The notes: generated by a model not told the origin, from the sequence alone. Shown: positions 51,601-62,453, counted from the stretch's first letter. The stretch is DNA of 64,000 bases from Chrysoperla carnea (GCF_905475395.1 NC_058338.1:90815435-90879434), one strand, 5' to 3'. Numbers and translations are program-made.

Positions 51601-54600
51601 GCCTGATTTTGTGACAAGGAAATGTTTATATAGTCTTTGATAAAAAATTAAACATAATGTTTGGCCTTGAAAAGTGTAAAAAAATTTTTTAAATACATAT
51701 TATAAAATATTGAAGACAAGCATATAGAGGTGTATTGGACTTAAGGGTAGCTCTCAAACGGACAATATTCAGTGGCGGATTTAGGTTTGATGCCGTCCTT
51801 TTTGCTTTCTGAGGGAGTGATTATTATTACTTTTTTTCGGTATCCTAATCCTAATATTCTATTATTAGTTCCTAACGGAGTGATTATTAAAAATCTAATT
51901 TTCAAATTTTTTAAAATTTGTATAGATAATATTTTATAAAATTAAATATAATTTCAAATATAAATTATAAACTGGAATATAATTTTTCAAAAATAAATAA
52001 GTAACATTTTATTTAAATAATCACTTTCTTCTTCCTGACTTTGGTTTGCGCGAAATAAGATCGATTCTCGATATCTTTATAAACAATTTCTTGCATTTTT
52101 CTCCATTTTCATGGTGGAAAAAGATCTTTCTCATAAACAATTTGTAGTTGGTATGCTCAAAAAAATACGTAGAGTAATATCTACGTTAGAATAAACATCT
52201 TGAAGATTTCGTGAATGTAATACATTACATATGTTTTTTGCCGAGCGTACATTTTCAAAATTTGCTATGGTGTCTTTAAGTTGACAATGTAGATGAATAC
52301 ATTCATCCCTATTCCCATCCCTATCTCTATATATTATAAATGCGAAAGTAAGTATGTTTGTTTGTTTGTTACGATTTTACGCATAAACTAGCGAATGATT
52401 TTTAATGAAACTGTACAGTAATATAGCTGATACATCAGAATAATACATGAGCTATAATTTAAAAAGATACAGATACTAAAAAAAAATTTTTTTTAATAAA
52501 TTTAATCTGACATTTACTATTTTAAATTTTTACAGAAATCTTTAATTTATGGTTCAAAATGATGGAGCAGAGTTATGATCATCATTTTGAACCACAAATT
52601 AAAGATTTCTGTAAAAATTTAAAATAGTAAATGTCAAACAAATCATGGCAAAGTATTCTGATATACTCAATGAATTATGACTACTTTAACATTTAAAAAA
52701 TTGAATACTGTGCATATCTTTTAGCTGCGTAAAACAATCCCTTCAAGTGTTATGGAACGTTGATAAGTGAGATCAAAAGAGGTGGAGGCTATAAAGTGGT
52801 GGTTTTATTTTTAAACCCAATGAAGCGAGCGGTTATGAAGCTAGTTCCCTAATATTCCTTTTAAATCGTCAGTATACTTACTGACGAGTTCATTTGCTTG
52901 GTTTTTCAACTCATTTGTATAAATTTTAGATTAATTATCAAAAATATCAAAGTTATTGTTTAATGAGAATAATTTCACTAAAAACTCAAATATAATAATA
53001 TTGAATAAAATAAATGTGTTAAAAAATTTTGCTCAAAACTTTTTCAGTTAAACTTTTTTTTTAAAATAATACATAAAGACTAATTTGATAAAAGCCTATT
53101 GATCTATTAAAAAATTAACATTGGGGCAAATTAAGAGGTAAATTCAATCATTAGATCAATACGTTTTATTCAAAAAAATTCGGATTGCCCTTGAATTATT
53201 ATTTCGTCTTTAAAATGTTACCGCCTCTAAAATTGTGCCAGTCTAGGCAACTGCCTAACGTGTCTAAGCCTAGATCCAGCACTGACAATATTATTGAATA
53301 ATGAATGTATTGATCGTCTGAGAAGTTGATAAGAAGATCGTTATCGATAGTTGTGAGAAAATATCGAAGAAAATTAAAACGATTTAATTTTTTGAGAATT
53401 GTTAAAATAAAGACCATGCTCTGATCCTCATATAAGAATTAACGAATTCCAAATTTTAAAAATATTTACTTAGTTTTAAGATAAAGTGTTAATTTCACCT
53501 TCAACTAATTACTTTTAATGTAAGGATACTATTTAACTTTTTTCTCAATGCCAAAGGTTAAATTGAACTGTGAAAGATTAAGTGCATAATATTTACTAAA
53601 GTATTTATAAAATACAAAACTCATAAAAATCATCTGATAATAAATTCATTTTTAATTAAAATTTTTAATCTTTTCTTAATTAATTTTTTTTAAATCTATT
53701 GAGAATTTTTTTTTTATGATAAAAAAAATCACCTCATAGACTTCGAACTTTTTACGAATTTTTTATCTTTTTTATCGTAATTCGTTTTTGATAATCTCAT
53801 GTTCATCATTCGATCACTGATTTTCGCACAATATGACTCACGCCATATACAGGATGGGTCAATTTAATCTATAATGGTTAATAGCTTGTTTTGTAGTAAA
53901 AAAATAAAAAAACTAAAAATTTTAGAGTTTGATGGGGAACATCATGTTCTGACATCAGATTGGACCCTTGAAAACTTTTGGTATAAAGCATTCTTCCGTA
54001 TTAAGCCTGTTTTCTTTCGATTAAATGCAATAATGACATATTTTTAAGTCGCCTTTCCTTCGAAAGCTGACGATTTTCGAAAAAGTAGTTTAGATGAAAA
54101 ATGCTAGTTTTTTAATAAGAATCAACTTAGTTTTTTTGAAAATATTTGATAATTTTATTTCTAGAGTTAAAAAACTTGTTAAAACACAACCTCTTCTATG
54201 TGGAGTAAACTTCGACTTTTATTTCTAACGTATTGCTTATAAATCTTCCATTAATAGGATTTCCTTGGCACTAAAGTTCATTGATCAATATCATATCATA
54301 TATCGATGTTACTTCGCACTGTAGACTTTGTTTTAAACATAACTTACCATTCTAAATTGCAAAAATTTATTTGAATCATTGATTCCTGATTATGATTAAT
54401 TATCAAGGAGTATTATCTTGAAAACAAAAAAGATTATTTGAAATCACCAGAGACCGGTCATAGTTCTTATTTCACCTGTGAGTTTTTAATCATTAAATTG
54501 AAAATCTATAAATTAAAAAGTTGATTAATCTGACATATTCTTTTTTGCATCCTCAAAAAAAAAATTTATTGATCAATGTTTTCGTGGAGTATTTTCGTTA

Positions 54601-57600
54601 ATTACAAGAATATTGATTTGAAATTTTGGACTGTCATACAAGGTGATGGGTTACATTTTTTAAAATACTTGAAGTGAAAACAAACAATTGAATGAGTTAA
54701 TTGTTGAAATACCACGCATAGGCAGTGTTGATTACTCTATCACATTACACATACATACATATATAACGGATAAAGCTATAACATACATACTATACAATTT
54801 GCGGTCTCACGGGTAAACAGTGATGTTTACGAAAAAATGTTTCAAACAAAAGTTGTTTATTTTTTTACAATTAAACTTTTTTTCTATCTCTAATGGTTTA
54901 CAAGATGGGTCCTACGGACCCAAGATCGAATTGAACTATGTTGCTCATTTACGAACTTGACCTCACTTTTTACGTTCTTAGCACGCAATAAAAATTTCAG
55001 CTTGATATATCTTTTTGTTTTTGAGTAATCGTGGTGATAGACGGACAGACAGATAACAGATAATTAGTTGATTTTATGAACGCCTATACCAAAATTTTTT
55101 TCGTAGCATCAAAATTTTAAGCGTAACAAACTTGAGACTAAACTTAATATACTATGTATATTTCATAGTATAATCAGAACTTTAAACTCGGGCCGATTCT
55201 TCATAGTTTTTCTAGCGTCAGAAATGGTTAGAGATATCAAAAAAAACTAGTAGAAAAAGTTGCTTAGAATATTTTTTTATACCATATTATTATTTTATAA
55301 ATCCATATTTTGTTCCACACTCATAATTATTACAAATTTCTTGAAATATTTGAATACATAACACTATTAAATTTGTCCAATTTTTACATTCCCTATCGTT
55401 TACCAGTTAAATAGGGTCGATGGACCCTATTTGTCAATTTATAGTAGGCTGAATTTAAAGTTCTGATTAGGGGTAATGTCTCCTAAAAAATGTAACCCAT
55501 CACCTTGTTTGACTGTGCAAAATTTCAAATCGATCTTTCTATAAATAACAAAAAATAAAGGTGTCTTCATCTTAAATGCGACACACTATATAATGGGTCC
55601 AGGAGCCGAAATTTGGTTAATGGAAACGTAAATCTCTAAATAGATCTATAATTCATTCTCCAACCGATTTCAGGCTACTTCAAGGAGGTGTTGACTCCCT
55701 GCTATCGGTAAAATTGACAATCCAAACGGATCTGATAACCGATATGTTCGTAATGATACCGTGAGTATTTTTTCGAAACTATCAGTCTTGCTGGTAGCAA
55801 GTATCCTGCATAAATTGAATTTGTTAATAGCCAAGGAAATTAGGTGAAAATTATTCATTTTTTTTACTACAATACTTTACTCTGCATATATTTCACCACT
55901 TGACGATTATCATACACTTAAAGATTACAATAAAAATAATCAAGTGATTAGCATAGACTTGACAACTTTTTTTTTTATTCAGTAATCAATTGGAATTTAG
56001 CACTTTACACCTTTTTTTTTGTAAACCTTTGATTTACAAATGCAGGTATCTTCCTTTTCATTAGGAATAAAAAATTATCTAATTTTTTTACTAAAAAATT
56101 AACACTTCCTAATATTAACAAATATAGTTATGCAAATACCTTAAGAAGACTATAAAAATGGATACAGTCTACAGATTCTATTTTAAAGAAACAAAAAATT
56201 AATTAAAATATTTAAAGAAAAAATTTCCTGAAACGTAATTTGTTGTTAAATTTTTAAGACGAAAAAAAATTGTTAATTTAATTTTTTTGTTATATTATGT
56301 AAAAAAAAAGAAAGAGCTAAGTTGGATTTGATTATAGAGGCCGTGCCGCGCCGCAAATATGTTTATTTTTTTAATTAAACCATTTTTTTTATTCATTACA
56401 TGTTTCAATTTATGTAATGTACGTTTGAATAACGTGTAAATAATATCATTAGGCATTATCAGATAAAAAATCACAATAAAATGAAAATTTTGATTTTCCT
56501 AATAAAAAGCCACAAAAATATATTTCGGCAAAATAAACACGTTTTCTTGCCATGAAATTAAATTAAATTTTAAAAACTTTTTTTATTATCGCAAAAACGC
56601 TGTCAGCAATTTTGGTGACGTAATATTGGTAAATATTGGTTAAAACAACAGTCGTGTATGTATTTATTATATGTAAAAATTTGATGGTAGCATAACCTAC
56701 AATTACTATGAAAGCCACCAACAAATTAATAATTAATGCATATTATTTTTGCCTTTATGATGTCACATCATGGCGGCTCGTATTTTAGGCCACCTCGTAA
56801 TTAATTCCATACAGTATGTCACGAATTTGACAAGCCAATATTATGACGTTATGCCCGTTTTAAATTTTGAATTTCCGTTTTAGAAATTTTTTATTTCTCT
56901 CACTGAATTTGCACTTTTATTAATTAATATATTTTTAATTACTTAAAATTAATTAATAAAAGTGCAAATTCAGTAATAGAAATTAAAAATTTCTAAAACG
57001 GAAATTCAAATTTTAAAACGGGCATAACGTCATAATATTGGCTTGTCAAATTCGTTGACATACTGTATGGAATTAATTACTTATATTTTGTATGGTATTA
57101 CATTGAGTTATATTATTCTACGACTTTTTATTAGAAAACTTAATAATAACGAGTGTAAATTCTATGTTGTAAATTAATTTTTGAAAGTTTAAATTATACA
57201 TTAAATGTCACCAATTGACAGGTCACATAATAATATGTCATCAACAGAGAGCGCCAAAAGACTGCGTTTAAACATCTCAAAATTATTCTATATTTTAAAT
57301 ATTTTTTTACACTTAATTAACGCATTTTTAAACAGTATTCATATTTTTTACTATGTTATAACGCTGGTAAATAGAGTAATTTTTATCTAAAAATTACAAA
57401 TATTTTAATGGGTGTATGCAAAGTTTCTGAGATATCGCCCAAATTAATATTCGAAGAGCGATTTAATGAATCGATTCCAGGCTATTTCTTAAAATATATT
57501 TGTCTAACTATATATACACCGTATACAGGGTGTCCCGTGACTTTATGATCATAGCTTGAGAGAGTATTCACTGAACAATTTTAAGTCGATAGTGCCTTTT

Positions 57601-60600
57601 GGACCTTTGTCCAAAACCCAATAGTTACGGAGTTATGGGCACTATTGAATTTAACCAATAAAATAAAGATTTATTGAGTAAAAAGTAATTTAATGTTTTA
57701 TTATGTAACAATTTTCATACAAAATATAGCTGCTGTAATTCTGCGTATTTTCGTTTTTTATTCAACTTTTTAGCATCAAGATTGGCTGAGATATGCTACT
57801 TTTTACGATAAGTCTGCGTCGATATCTGTGTATTGAATAATAATTACTTATAAACGGAAATTTAAAATTAGCATGCAATGCTCTCCACAAGGTGAAATAT
57901 TGTCATGTAATCAATAATCAGCCACGCTTTATATTTTATTTGTACTTAAGCATAGAGTTGAGAATAAAATTTAGTCTCTCGAAATTATGCTCTTTAAATT
58001 TAATTTTGACTTAAGTCAAAGAAAAATTTATTTATAAAATAATAAAACATAAAAATCTGAAAAATGTTGAATTATAACTAATTGTGTAAATTCTTTTCAT
58101 GCGTGTGTTTTTCTTGAATGGAAATTTTTACTATTGAAAAATAAATTGAACGGAGGTCAATGGGTTAAAATTGTCATTATAAAAGCATTTTTATAATATT
58201 TAAACAATGATTTTATTAATTTTTTTAATAATTATTCCAATGTTATGAGAAGATTTTTCTATTCATAAAATGAATGCTATCTGATAAAAACATTATTTTT
58301 ATCTGACGTAAATTTTGAAAGTGTCTGTTTACAGGTGTCGATAAAATCATCTAAGTCCTTTTCTTGTCTGTCATATTTAGCCTAACAAATTTTACTTCTG
58401 GCTATCGAAGTTGCCGCCTAGCTATACCTACCACTTACGTAAAGATTTAAAATAAAAGTCAGAATGAATTGAAATACTACAAATAATTACTTTTAAATAT
58501 TTTACTACAGTGTGTGTATTTGAAATTTAGGTACCCATTTTGTACCAAATACTTATATTTTCACTGCTAATGATAATTGGGACTTGCACTACTTGGGACT
58601 AACTAAAACAGGACGTAGACTCGTTTTTCAGTAGTTCCAGTTTAGACCTCCAGATGGCAATAGTTGCAGTTACCATTTTTAAAGGCCAATTCAAATCAGA
58701 TAAATCTCGCAAACTGGCGATACAAATTCGTACTATTTAAAACAGGAAGTGGATCACTTTTTCAGTAGTTTCAATTTAGACTACCAGGTTACTTCCCAAT
58801 TACCAATATTGTATTTAACATTTTTCGATCAAAAATTGTATTTTCACATTCTTTAGAGAGGTTTTAAAAATTAATTTATCGTATTTGATGTCCAAGCATT
58901 ATGATGAGTAAAGTATGACTACCATCTGTATCTTTAGGCGTATAAATGTCATATTACAAGTGCGGAAAGATTTTAGGCCGACGGCCGAAATCCGACTGGC
59001 AGAACCACCATTCCACCAAATCAGAATATTTCAAAAACAAACACGATAACTCAAAAACAAAGAGATATCAAGCTGAAATATAGCGTGCTTAGGACGTAAA
59101 AAGTGAATTTGAGTTCGTAAATAAGCAACATAGGCCAACTGGGTCATAAATGTTAACAAAATGTTCCTTATAAAAAATAAACAACTTTTGTTTGAAACAT
59201 TTTTTCGTTAACTTCACCCGCGAGGGCACAAATTAGGGCAAAACTTTGGTGTCCATTGTCTCCAAAACTATAAAAGGTAGGGAGGGATAGTCTTGTGAAA
59301 CAATCTCGAAAAACGGGAAAAAATTTTAGAAAATTTTCACAATTTTCGAAAATTAAATAAATGGCGGCCGAAAGGTTACTAAATAAATTGTGTTGGTTTT
59401 TTAAACTCTTCTAATATATAAAAAATAATGCAAGCACTGACATTCAACACTTTCTATACAGGGTATTTGAACAATTAATTCAGTGAATTATTTACTTTCA
59501 TTTGTTTTTTTTTATAAATTCAGAATGGTCTAACGAACTGAAATAATGGTTTAGTTGAAATGTCCAGCCAATAAAGTTACGGAAAAAAAATATTCGAACC
59601 AATAGATTATATTATAATTGATAAATAGATTATATTATAATTGGGATTTTTAAACAAATTTTTTTTTTTTTTGACAAAATTGCAAAGATAAGTTTTATAA
59701 CAAAACTTTTTTTATTTTTTCATGATAATTTTATAGTTACAGACAGTTTTAAAAGAACTTTTCAAAAGAGAAACGAAAAAAAAAAATATTCGTTAAACAT
59801 CGTTGTGACGTAATAATGATAAGTTAATAGTATACACAGTATACAATTATTAATTAACATTATGACGTAACACGATCTTCTACGAACATTCTTTTTGTCG
59901 GGCGTTTTCGTTTCTCTTTTGAAAAGTTCTTTTAAAACTATCTGTAACTTTAAAGCTATCACAAATAAAAACTAAAAACAGTTTTGTTATAAAACTTATT
60001 TATGATCCATCCATTTTTGTGGGAAAAATTTTTTTTTTTCTAAATCCTAATTTTGGCCTAAAAAATATAAAAATTGAGTTCTTTTGACGATTGATCGAAT
60101 ATTTTGTTTGTTATCGCTTGTAATCCTATATGAAATCCGTTGACATGTCAAGAACTAAGTACTCATTTAGTCTACAACTAAATTTTTGTAGATTTGTGGT
60201 CTTTTTATTAATTCCAAAAACCGAAGCAAATATTTGAGCGTACCAACAATATTCCAAAAAATTGAATTATCAGAAAAATTGAAAAAATTAACCGATTATG
60301 TTTTTCAATAAAAGAAAATAATATATTCAGGAAACAAAAAAAAAAAACCCAAAACGTTTTTAATATGATTCGACTTTGAATAAAAATTTCCAAAATGTAT
60401 CCATATATAATGAATAAAACTAGTTTTGTATAAATTAATTATAACATATCACAAAAACACTAAATTTAAAATAAACTTGTTGAACTAGTTTTTAGTAGAT
60501 TTATTGATGGATTATTACCAATATCCGTGTATATATATATAATAAATTTACATTTCGAATTCTAACAACAATCAACTTTTGTTAATATCTTCGAATTCAA

Positions 60601-62453
60601 AATTAATTCGAATTTAAAATTTTTATTAATGTCTAAAAAAGGTAAAACTTTTTGTCATATCATTCATTGACGAAACGAAATCACAATAGATTTAAAATTA
60701 AATAAATAGCTTCAATTTACGCAAATTCATGTAATGTCAAGGTCGGGATCCTATGTTGGGATCCCCAGGCAAAGTTCTTAGGTTTCGGATCCCCAAATAA
60801 ATTATAATTTAAAAAAATCCCAATATATGAAAAAATTCCTATATTTTCCCGTAATTTTCAACAAATTTCAAAATCTTGAATGATTCTTTTATTATTAATC
60901 TGAATCCTTAACCCGAAATTCCGCGATCGGTTAACAATATTAATACTAGAGGCGGATTTAAGGGATAGGAACATTTAACCACTGGAGTCTCGAAGAAAGG
61001 ACCCTAAGTTAAGTAACGAAAACTAAAAAAAAAAGACAAATTTGTATGAAAAGGCTCCACAAGGGGGATTTCAAGTTCAGTAACAAAGACTAAAAAAGTA
61101 GTAGAAACAAGGGGGACCCCAACTTCAGCAAAAAAAAATTAAACAAAGCAAAAAAATATAAAAAAGTCTATATTTCTCCCACTGGGCGCTTTTCCTTAAA
61201 TCGGCCACTGTCAATACTGGTTAATACTGTCAACTGAATTTTTCTTATTCGACCACAACTAATGAGAAACTTTACCAATTTACCTTTTTGCAATTTTAAA
61301 ATTCCGGTTTTTCCTAACAATTCCTACAATATTCGTTAATGTGAATTTAATTATTTTTAACCGAAAATTCCGTTAAATAAATAAATTTACCAGTCACGAA
61401 GTCGGACGAAAAAGTTCACGATAAAATGTGTAAGTAAATAAATTATAATACAGAAAAATCATTCCCGTATTTCCCAATTTTCCGAAGTTTATGATCGGTT
61501 GCCACTATGCTAAATATAATTACTATTTCTGAAGAAATCGTTTAATCAAATTATAAAAATTCCCAATTCCTGAAGTAATTCCTGTATTTGCAATAATATT
61601 TTCATTGTTCCCGAATCAGGAATGAGATGTGAATAGAAAAATCAAAAATAATAACAAAATTTCATGAATATTCCCATCATATAAAATTTATCCCGATTTA
61701 ATTTATAATTCCCGGTTTTTTTAACTTCCTGGAATATTTTTATGAATATAGGAATAAAGGAAAAAAATCGTGGAAATATTTCAATATTCGCTTAATATAA
61801 TTACATTTTCTATCCCTGCGAATTTCATAAAGAAATCGTTTAATGAAATAAATTATAAAAATTCCCGATTCCTGAAGTATTTCCTGTATCTTCAATAAAA
61901 TATTTTCATAATTCCCGAATCAAGAATCACATATGAATAGAAAAATCAGAAATAATATTTCGTGAAAATTCCCACGATATAAAATTTATCCCGATCTAAT
62001 TTATAATTCCCGGTTTTTTCGAACTTCCGTGATTTGACTGACAACACGTTTGGAATATTTTTATAAATAAAGGAAAAAAATCATGAAAAGTCTTAAAATA
62101 TTTCAATATTCGCAATTATAACACCCCCCTCCATAAAACTCCCAACAAAGCTGAGCTTGAAATTTTTTTAACCAAAGAATTCTAACTTCAACCAAAACCG
62201 GTAATTTTCGAATAACCACACAAAAAAAAATCTTAAATAAAAAATAAAAATTTTGTATAAACTTACAAGCATATTTTCCCATATCCTTTAATTTATTCAC
62301 ATTTAATCGTCCAATTTGTGGCCCAATAAATGTTTTATATAAAATATTAAACACAAATTTTGTAACTTGAAAACCCACAATCGATATACAAACTATACCA
62401 ATTTTTTCTAAAGTTGTCAACATTTTGAAATTAATTGTTTGATTCCGATTCAT
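41943..62453 (-). CDS. HSD17B12: Very-long-chain 3-oxoacyl-CoA reductase (17-beta-HSD type 12-like), three exons
   Basis: Exons 62453-62267, 43604-43482 and 42607-41943 join in phase to 324 residues (human HSD17B12 has 312). The family reduces 3-ketoacyl-CoA in fatty-acid elongation at the ER, and some members reduce steroids. An N-terminal hydrophobic anchor ([20 protein letters not shown]) precedes a classical short-chain dehydrogenase: TGATDGVG (65-72) for NADPH, NNVGMSY (142-148), Asn171, Ser199 in NISSTT, and Tyr212 with Lys216 in the YAATK motif. The catalytic set is intact, unlike the inactive HSDL1 paralogue. I see no KKxx ER signal; the C-terminus is [10 protein letters not shown]. 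Intron 1 is about 18.7 kb. Start at 62453; a second ATG lies at 62423. Confidence 0.88.
42608..43481 (-). other. Intron 2 of the HSD17B12-like gene
   Basis: 874 bases bounded by GTAAAT and AATTTCAG. A CCCGGTTTGCCAACGGG motif near 42692 and a related GTTAAAAACGGGACAGG near 43395 mark inverted, GC-richer ends of what may be a small element (about 42690-43410). Otherwise AT-rich. Confidence 0.45.
43482..43604 (-). CDS. HSD17B12: HSD17B12-like exon 2
   Basis: Carries [20 protein letters not shown] then [20 protein letters not shown], the Rossmann cofactor site. The acceptor is ATTACAG and the donor GTAAAT; both phases agree. Confidence 0.9.
44569..44640 (+). tRNA. tRNA-Gly (anticodon TCC)
   Basis: 72 bases. 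The acceptor stem GCGATGG pairs with CCATCGC, followed by discriminator A. The D-arm contains GGTGTAATGGTC (A box), the anticodon TCC is at 44602-44604 in loop TTCCAAG with T33 present, and the B box is GGTTCGATTCC. A T6 run at 44645-44650 is a good RNA polymerase III terminator. It lies on the strand opposite the HSD17B12-like gene, inside its intron 1. There is no CCA, as expected for a nuclear gene. Confidence 0.96.
44645..44650 (+). terminator. Pol III terminator of tRNA-Gly
   Basis: Run of six T five bases after the tRNA end. Confidence 0.7.
44651..46480. other. Part of HSD17B12-like intron 1 with an unidentified GC-richer segment
   Basis: About 44950-45700 is less AT-rich and looks transposon-derived. 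Bases 45305-45336 and 45373-45405 form an inverted repeat around GGATCTCATG, and GGGGCGAAAATTTACACTTT reads like an element edge on the minus strand. No recognised protein. Confidence 0.4.
46480..46930 (+). repeat. Interspersed repeat family C, copy 1
   Basis: Shares AACAGTGATGTT, ACGAAAAAATGTTTCAAACA (with one change), AAGATGGGTCCTACGGACCC and GCTCATTTACGAACTTG with 54660-55190, and in reverse with 58980-59260. It is non-coding and of a widespread insect repeat type; its class is unknown to me. Confidence 0.6.
47385..47650 (+). repeat. Interspersed repeat family A, copy 3
   Basis: Contains TTTCTGCTTTCGAAAATATT, AACGGTTCAAGAAATCA, GAGATATGTAGAAGTG and AGGCAAAAACGAACTG, in the same order as 1898-2270. 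A short ACAGG-TG-CC motif pair precedes it at 47271 and 47351. Confidence 0.6.
49066..49099 (-). repeat. pogo/Tigger-like transposon end
   Basis: Reverse complement reads TACAGTGGAACCTCGATAAC then TCGAATATC, a typical pogo-group terminal repeat. The opposite end was not found. Confidence 0.5.
49995..50300 (-). mobile_element. tRNA-derived SINE
   Basis: The minus-strand head, about 50300-50205, has TTAGCTCAGTTGGTTAAGG (A box), a long divergent middle and GCGGGTTCGATTCCCGACGC (B box). The body runs down to about 50000 and contains CTGATAAATGAAATTATCAG (a perfect 20-base palindrome) and TTCTTCATGGACAGCCAAT. The anticodon arm cannot form normally, so it is a SINE, not a tRNA gene. It sits in the HSD17B12-like intron 1. 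Confidence 0.75.
50301..51761. other. Part of HSD17B12-like intron 1
   Basis: Contains the reverse-orientation partner of the 3690-3935 repeat (about 50490-50710) and a GC-richer fragment around 51410-51610 that may be transposon-derived. No exon. Confidence 0.45.
51770..53284 (-). mobile_element. hAT transposon with 8-bp target-site duplication, degenerate and interrupted
   Basis: 1,515 bases flanked by the perfect 8-base duplication ACAATATT (51762-51769 and 53285-53292). Terminal repeats are CAGTGGCGGATTTAGG at the left and CAGTGCTGGATCTAGG (complement) at the right. On the minus strand at about 52330-52025, the transposase C-terminus is readable in pieces: [16 protein letters not shown] and [12 protein letters not shown], the hAT dimerisation signature, with stops. 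A second repeat (about 52325-52770) interrupts it. Confidence 0.88.
52325..52770 (+). mobile_element. Helitron-like repeat with central palindrome, nested in the hAT copy
   Basis: Begins TCTCTATATATTATAAATGC and GAAAGTAAGTATGTTTGTTT, as do many insect Helitrons. A palindrome at 52508-52638 repeats ACATTTACTATTTTAAATTT and GGTTCAAAATGATG in both orientations. The related copy at 18790-19205 carries a single arm only. No helicase. Confidence 0.5.
53293..54655. other. Part of HSD17B12-like intron 1
   Basis: Holds family B copy 4 at 53850-54150. The remainder is AT-rich with no recognised feature. Confidence 0.5.
53850..54150 (+). repeat. Interspersed repeat family B, copy 4
   Basis: Opens ATACAGGATGGGTCAATTTA and contains TTTGATGGGGAACATCATGT, TCTGACATCAGATTGGACC and TTTTTAAGTCGCCTTTCCTT. 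It is the clearest left edge of family B. Confidence 0.65.
54660..55190 (+). repeat. Interspersed repeat family C, copy 2 (longest)
   Basis: Matches 46480-46930 and continues with TTTTTACGTTCTTAGCACGC, TTTTTGTTTTTGAGTAATCG, a GACGGACAGACAGATAACAG tract and AACTTGAGACTAAACTTAAT. The layout suggests the 3' part of a transposon. Confidence 0.65.
55370..55600 (+). repeat. Interspersed repeat family D, copy 2
   Basis: Contains CCCTATTTGTCAATTTATAG, TAGGCTGAATTTAAAGTTCT and TCTTAAATGCGACACACTAT, matching 9480-9715. Confidence 0.6.
55601..56796. other. Part of HSD17B12-like intron 1, nothing recognised
   Basis: AT-rich with long A and T runs; no exon, RNA gene or clear element boundary. Confidence 0.5.
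56797..57080. repeat. Foldback (long inverted repeat) element
   Basis: Arms of about 130 bases: GTAATTAATTCCATACAGTA and ACGTTATGCCCGTTTTAAA on the left are mirrored on the right with few changes, around a short AT centre near 56935. Non-coding, MITE-like. No clear target duplication. Confidence 0.7.
57081..58975. other. Part of HSD17B12-like intron 1
   Basis: TATACAGGGTGTCCCGTGAC at about 57530 is a typical insect transposon edge; its partner end was not found. The rest is AT-rich with no supported gene. Confidence 0.45.
58980..59260 (-). repeat. Interspersed repeat family C, copy 3
   Basis: Reverse complement matches 46480-46930 and 54660-55190: TTTTTACGTCCTAAGCACGC, GATATCTCTTTGTTTTTGAG and ACTTTTGTTTGAAACATTTT-like blocks. 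Confidence 0.6.
59690..59998. repeat. Foldback (long inverted repeat) element
   Basis: Arms of about 95 bases with AAGTTTTATAACAAAACT and AGTTTTAAAAGAACTTTTCA mirrored on the right. The interior is itself roughly palindromic (GTGACGTAATAATG against CATTATGACGTAAC). Non-coding. Confidence 0.7.
60948..61210. mobile_element. hAT-type MITE with near-perfect target-site duplication
   Basis: 263 bases. The left end AGAGGCGGATTTAAGG and the right end (complement) CAGTGGCCGATTTAAGG are hAT-like. Flanking octamers are TTAATACT (60940-60947) and TCAATACT (61211-61218), 7 of 8 the same. The first base of the left end appears lost. Non-coding. Confidence 0.65.
61511..62115. repeat. Tandem duplication of a roughly 300-base unit beside exon 1 of the HSD17B12-like gene
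   Basis: Copy 1 is about 61511-61792 and copy 2 about 61793-62115. Shared blocks in order: AAGAAATCGTTTAAT, TATAAAAATTCCC, ATTCCTGAAGTA, GAATAGAAAAATCA, TATAAAATTTATCCCGAT, TTTATAATTCCCGG and TATTTCAATATTCGC. Fainter related pieces lie at 60820-60900 and 61430-61500. It ends about 150 bases from the exon 1 donor. Confidence 0.65.
62267..62453 (-). CDS. HSD17B12: HSD17B12-like exon 1
   Basis: Encodes [20 protein letters not shown], the membrane anchor, and [16 protein letters not shown] plus one base, stopping just before the TGxxxGxG motif as the family order requires. The donor is GTAAGT. Joined to exon 2 it reads [17 protein letters not shown]. Confidence 0.82.

Noticed and set aside
51408-51617. 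A 69-codon minus-strand frame just outside the hAT element
   Set aside because: Not a recognised protein; the segment resembles an eroded transposon edge.
57205-57390. A 61-codon frame after the foldback element
   Set aside because: AT-rich hydrophobic translation, no homology and no exon signals.
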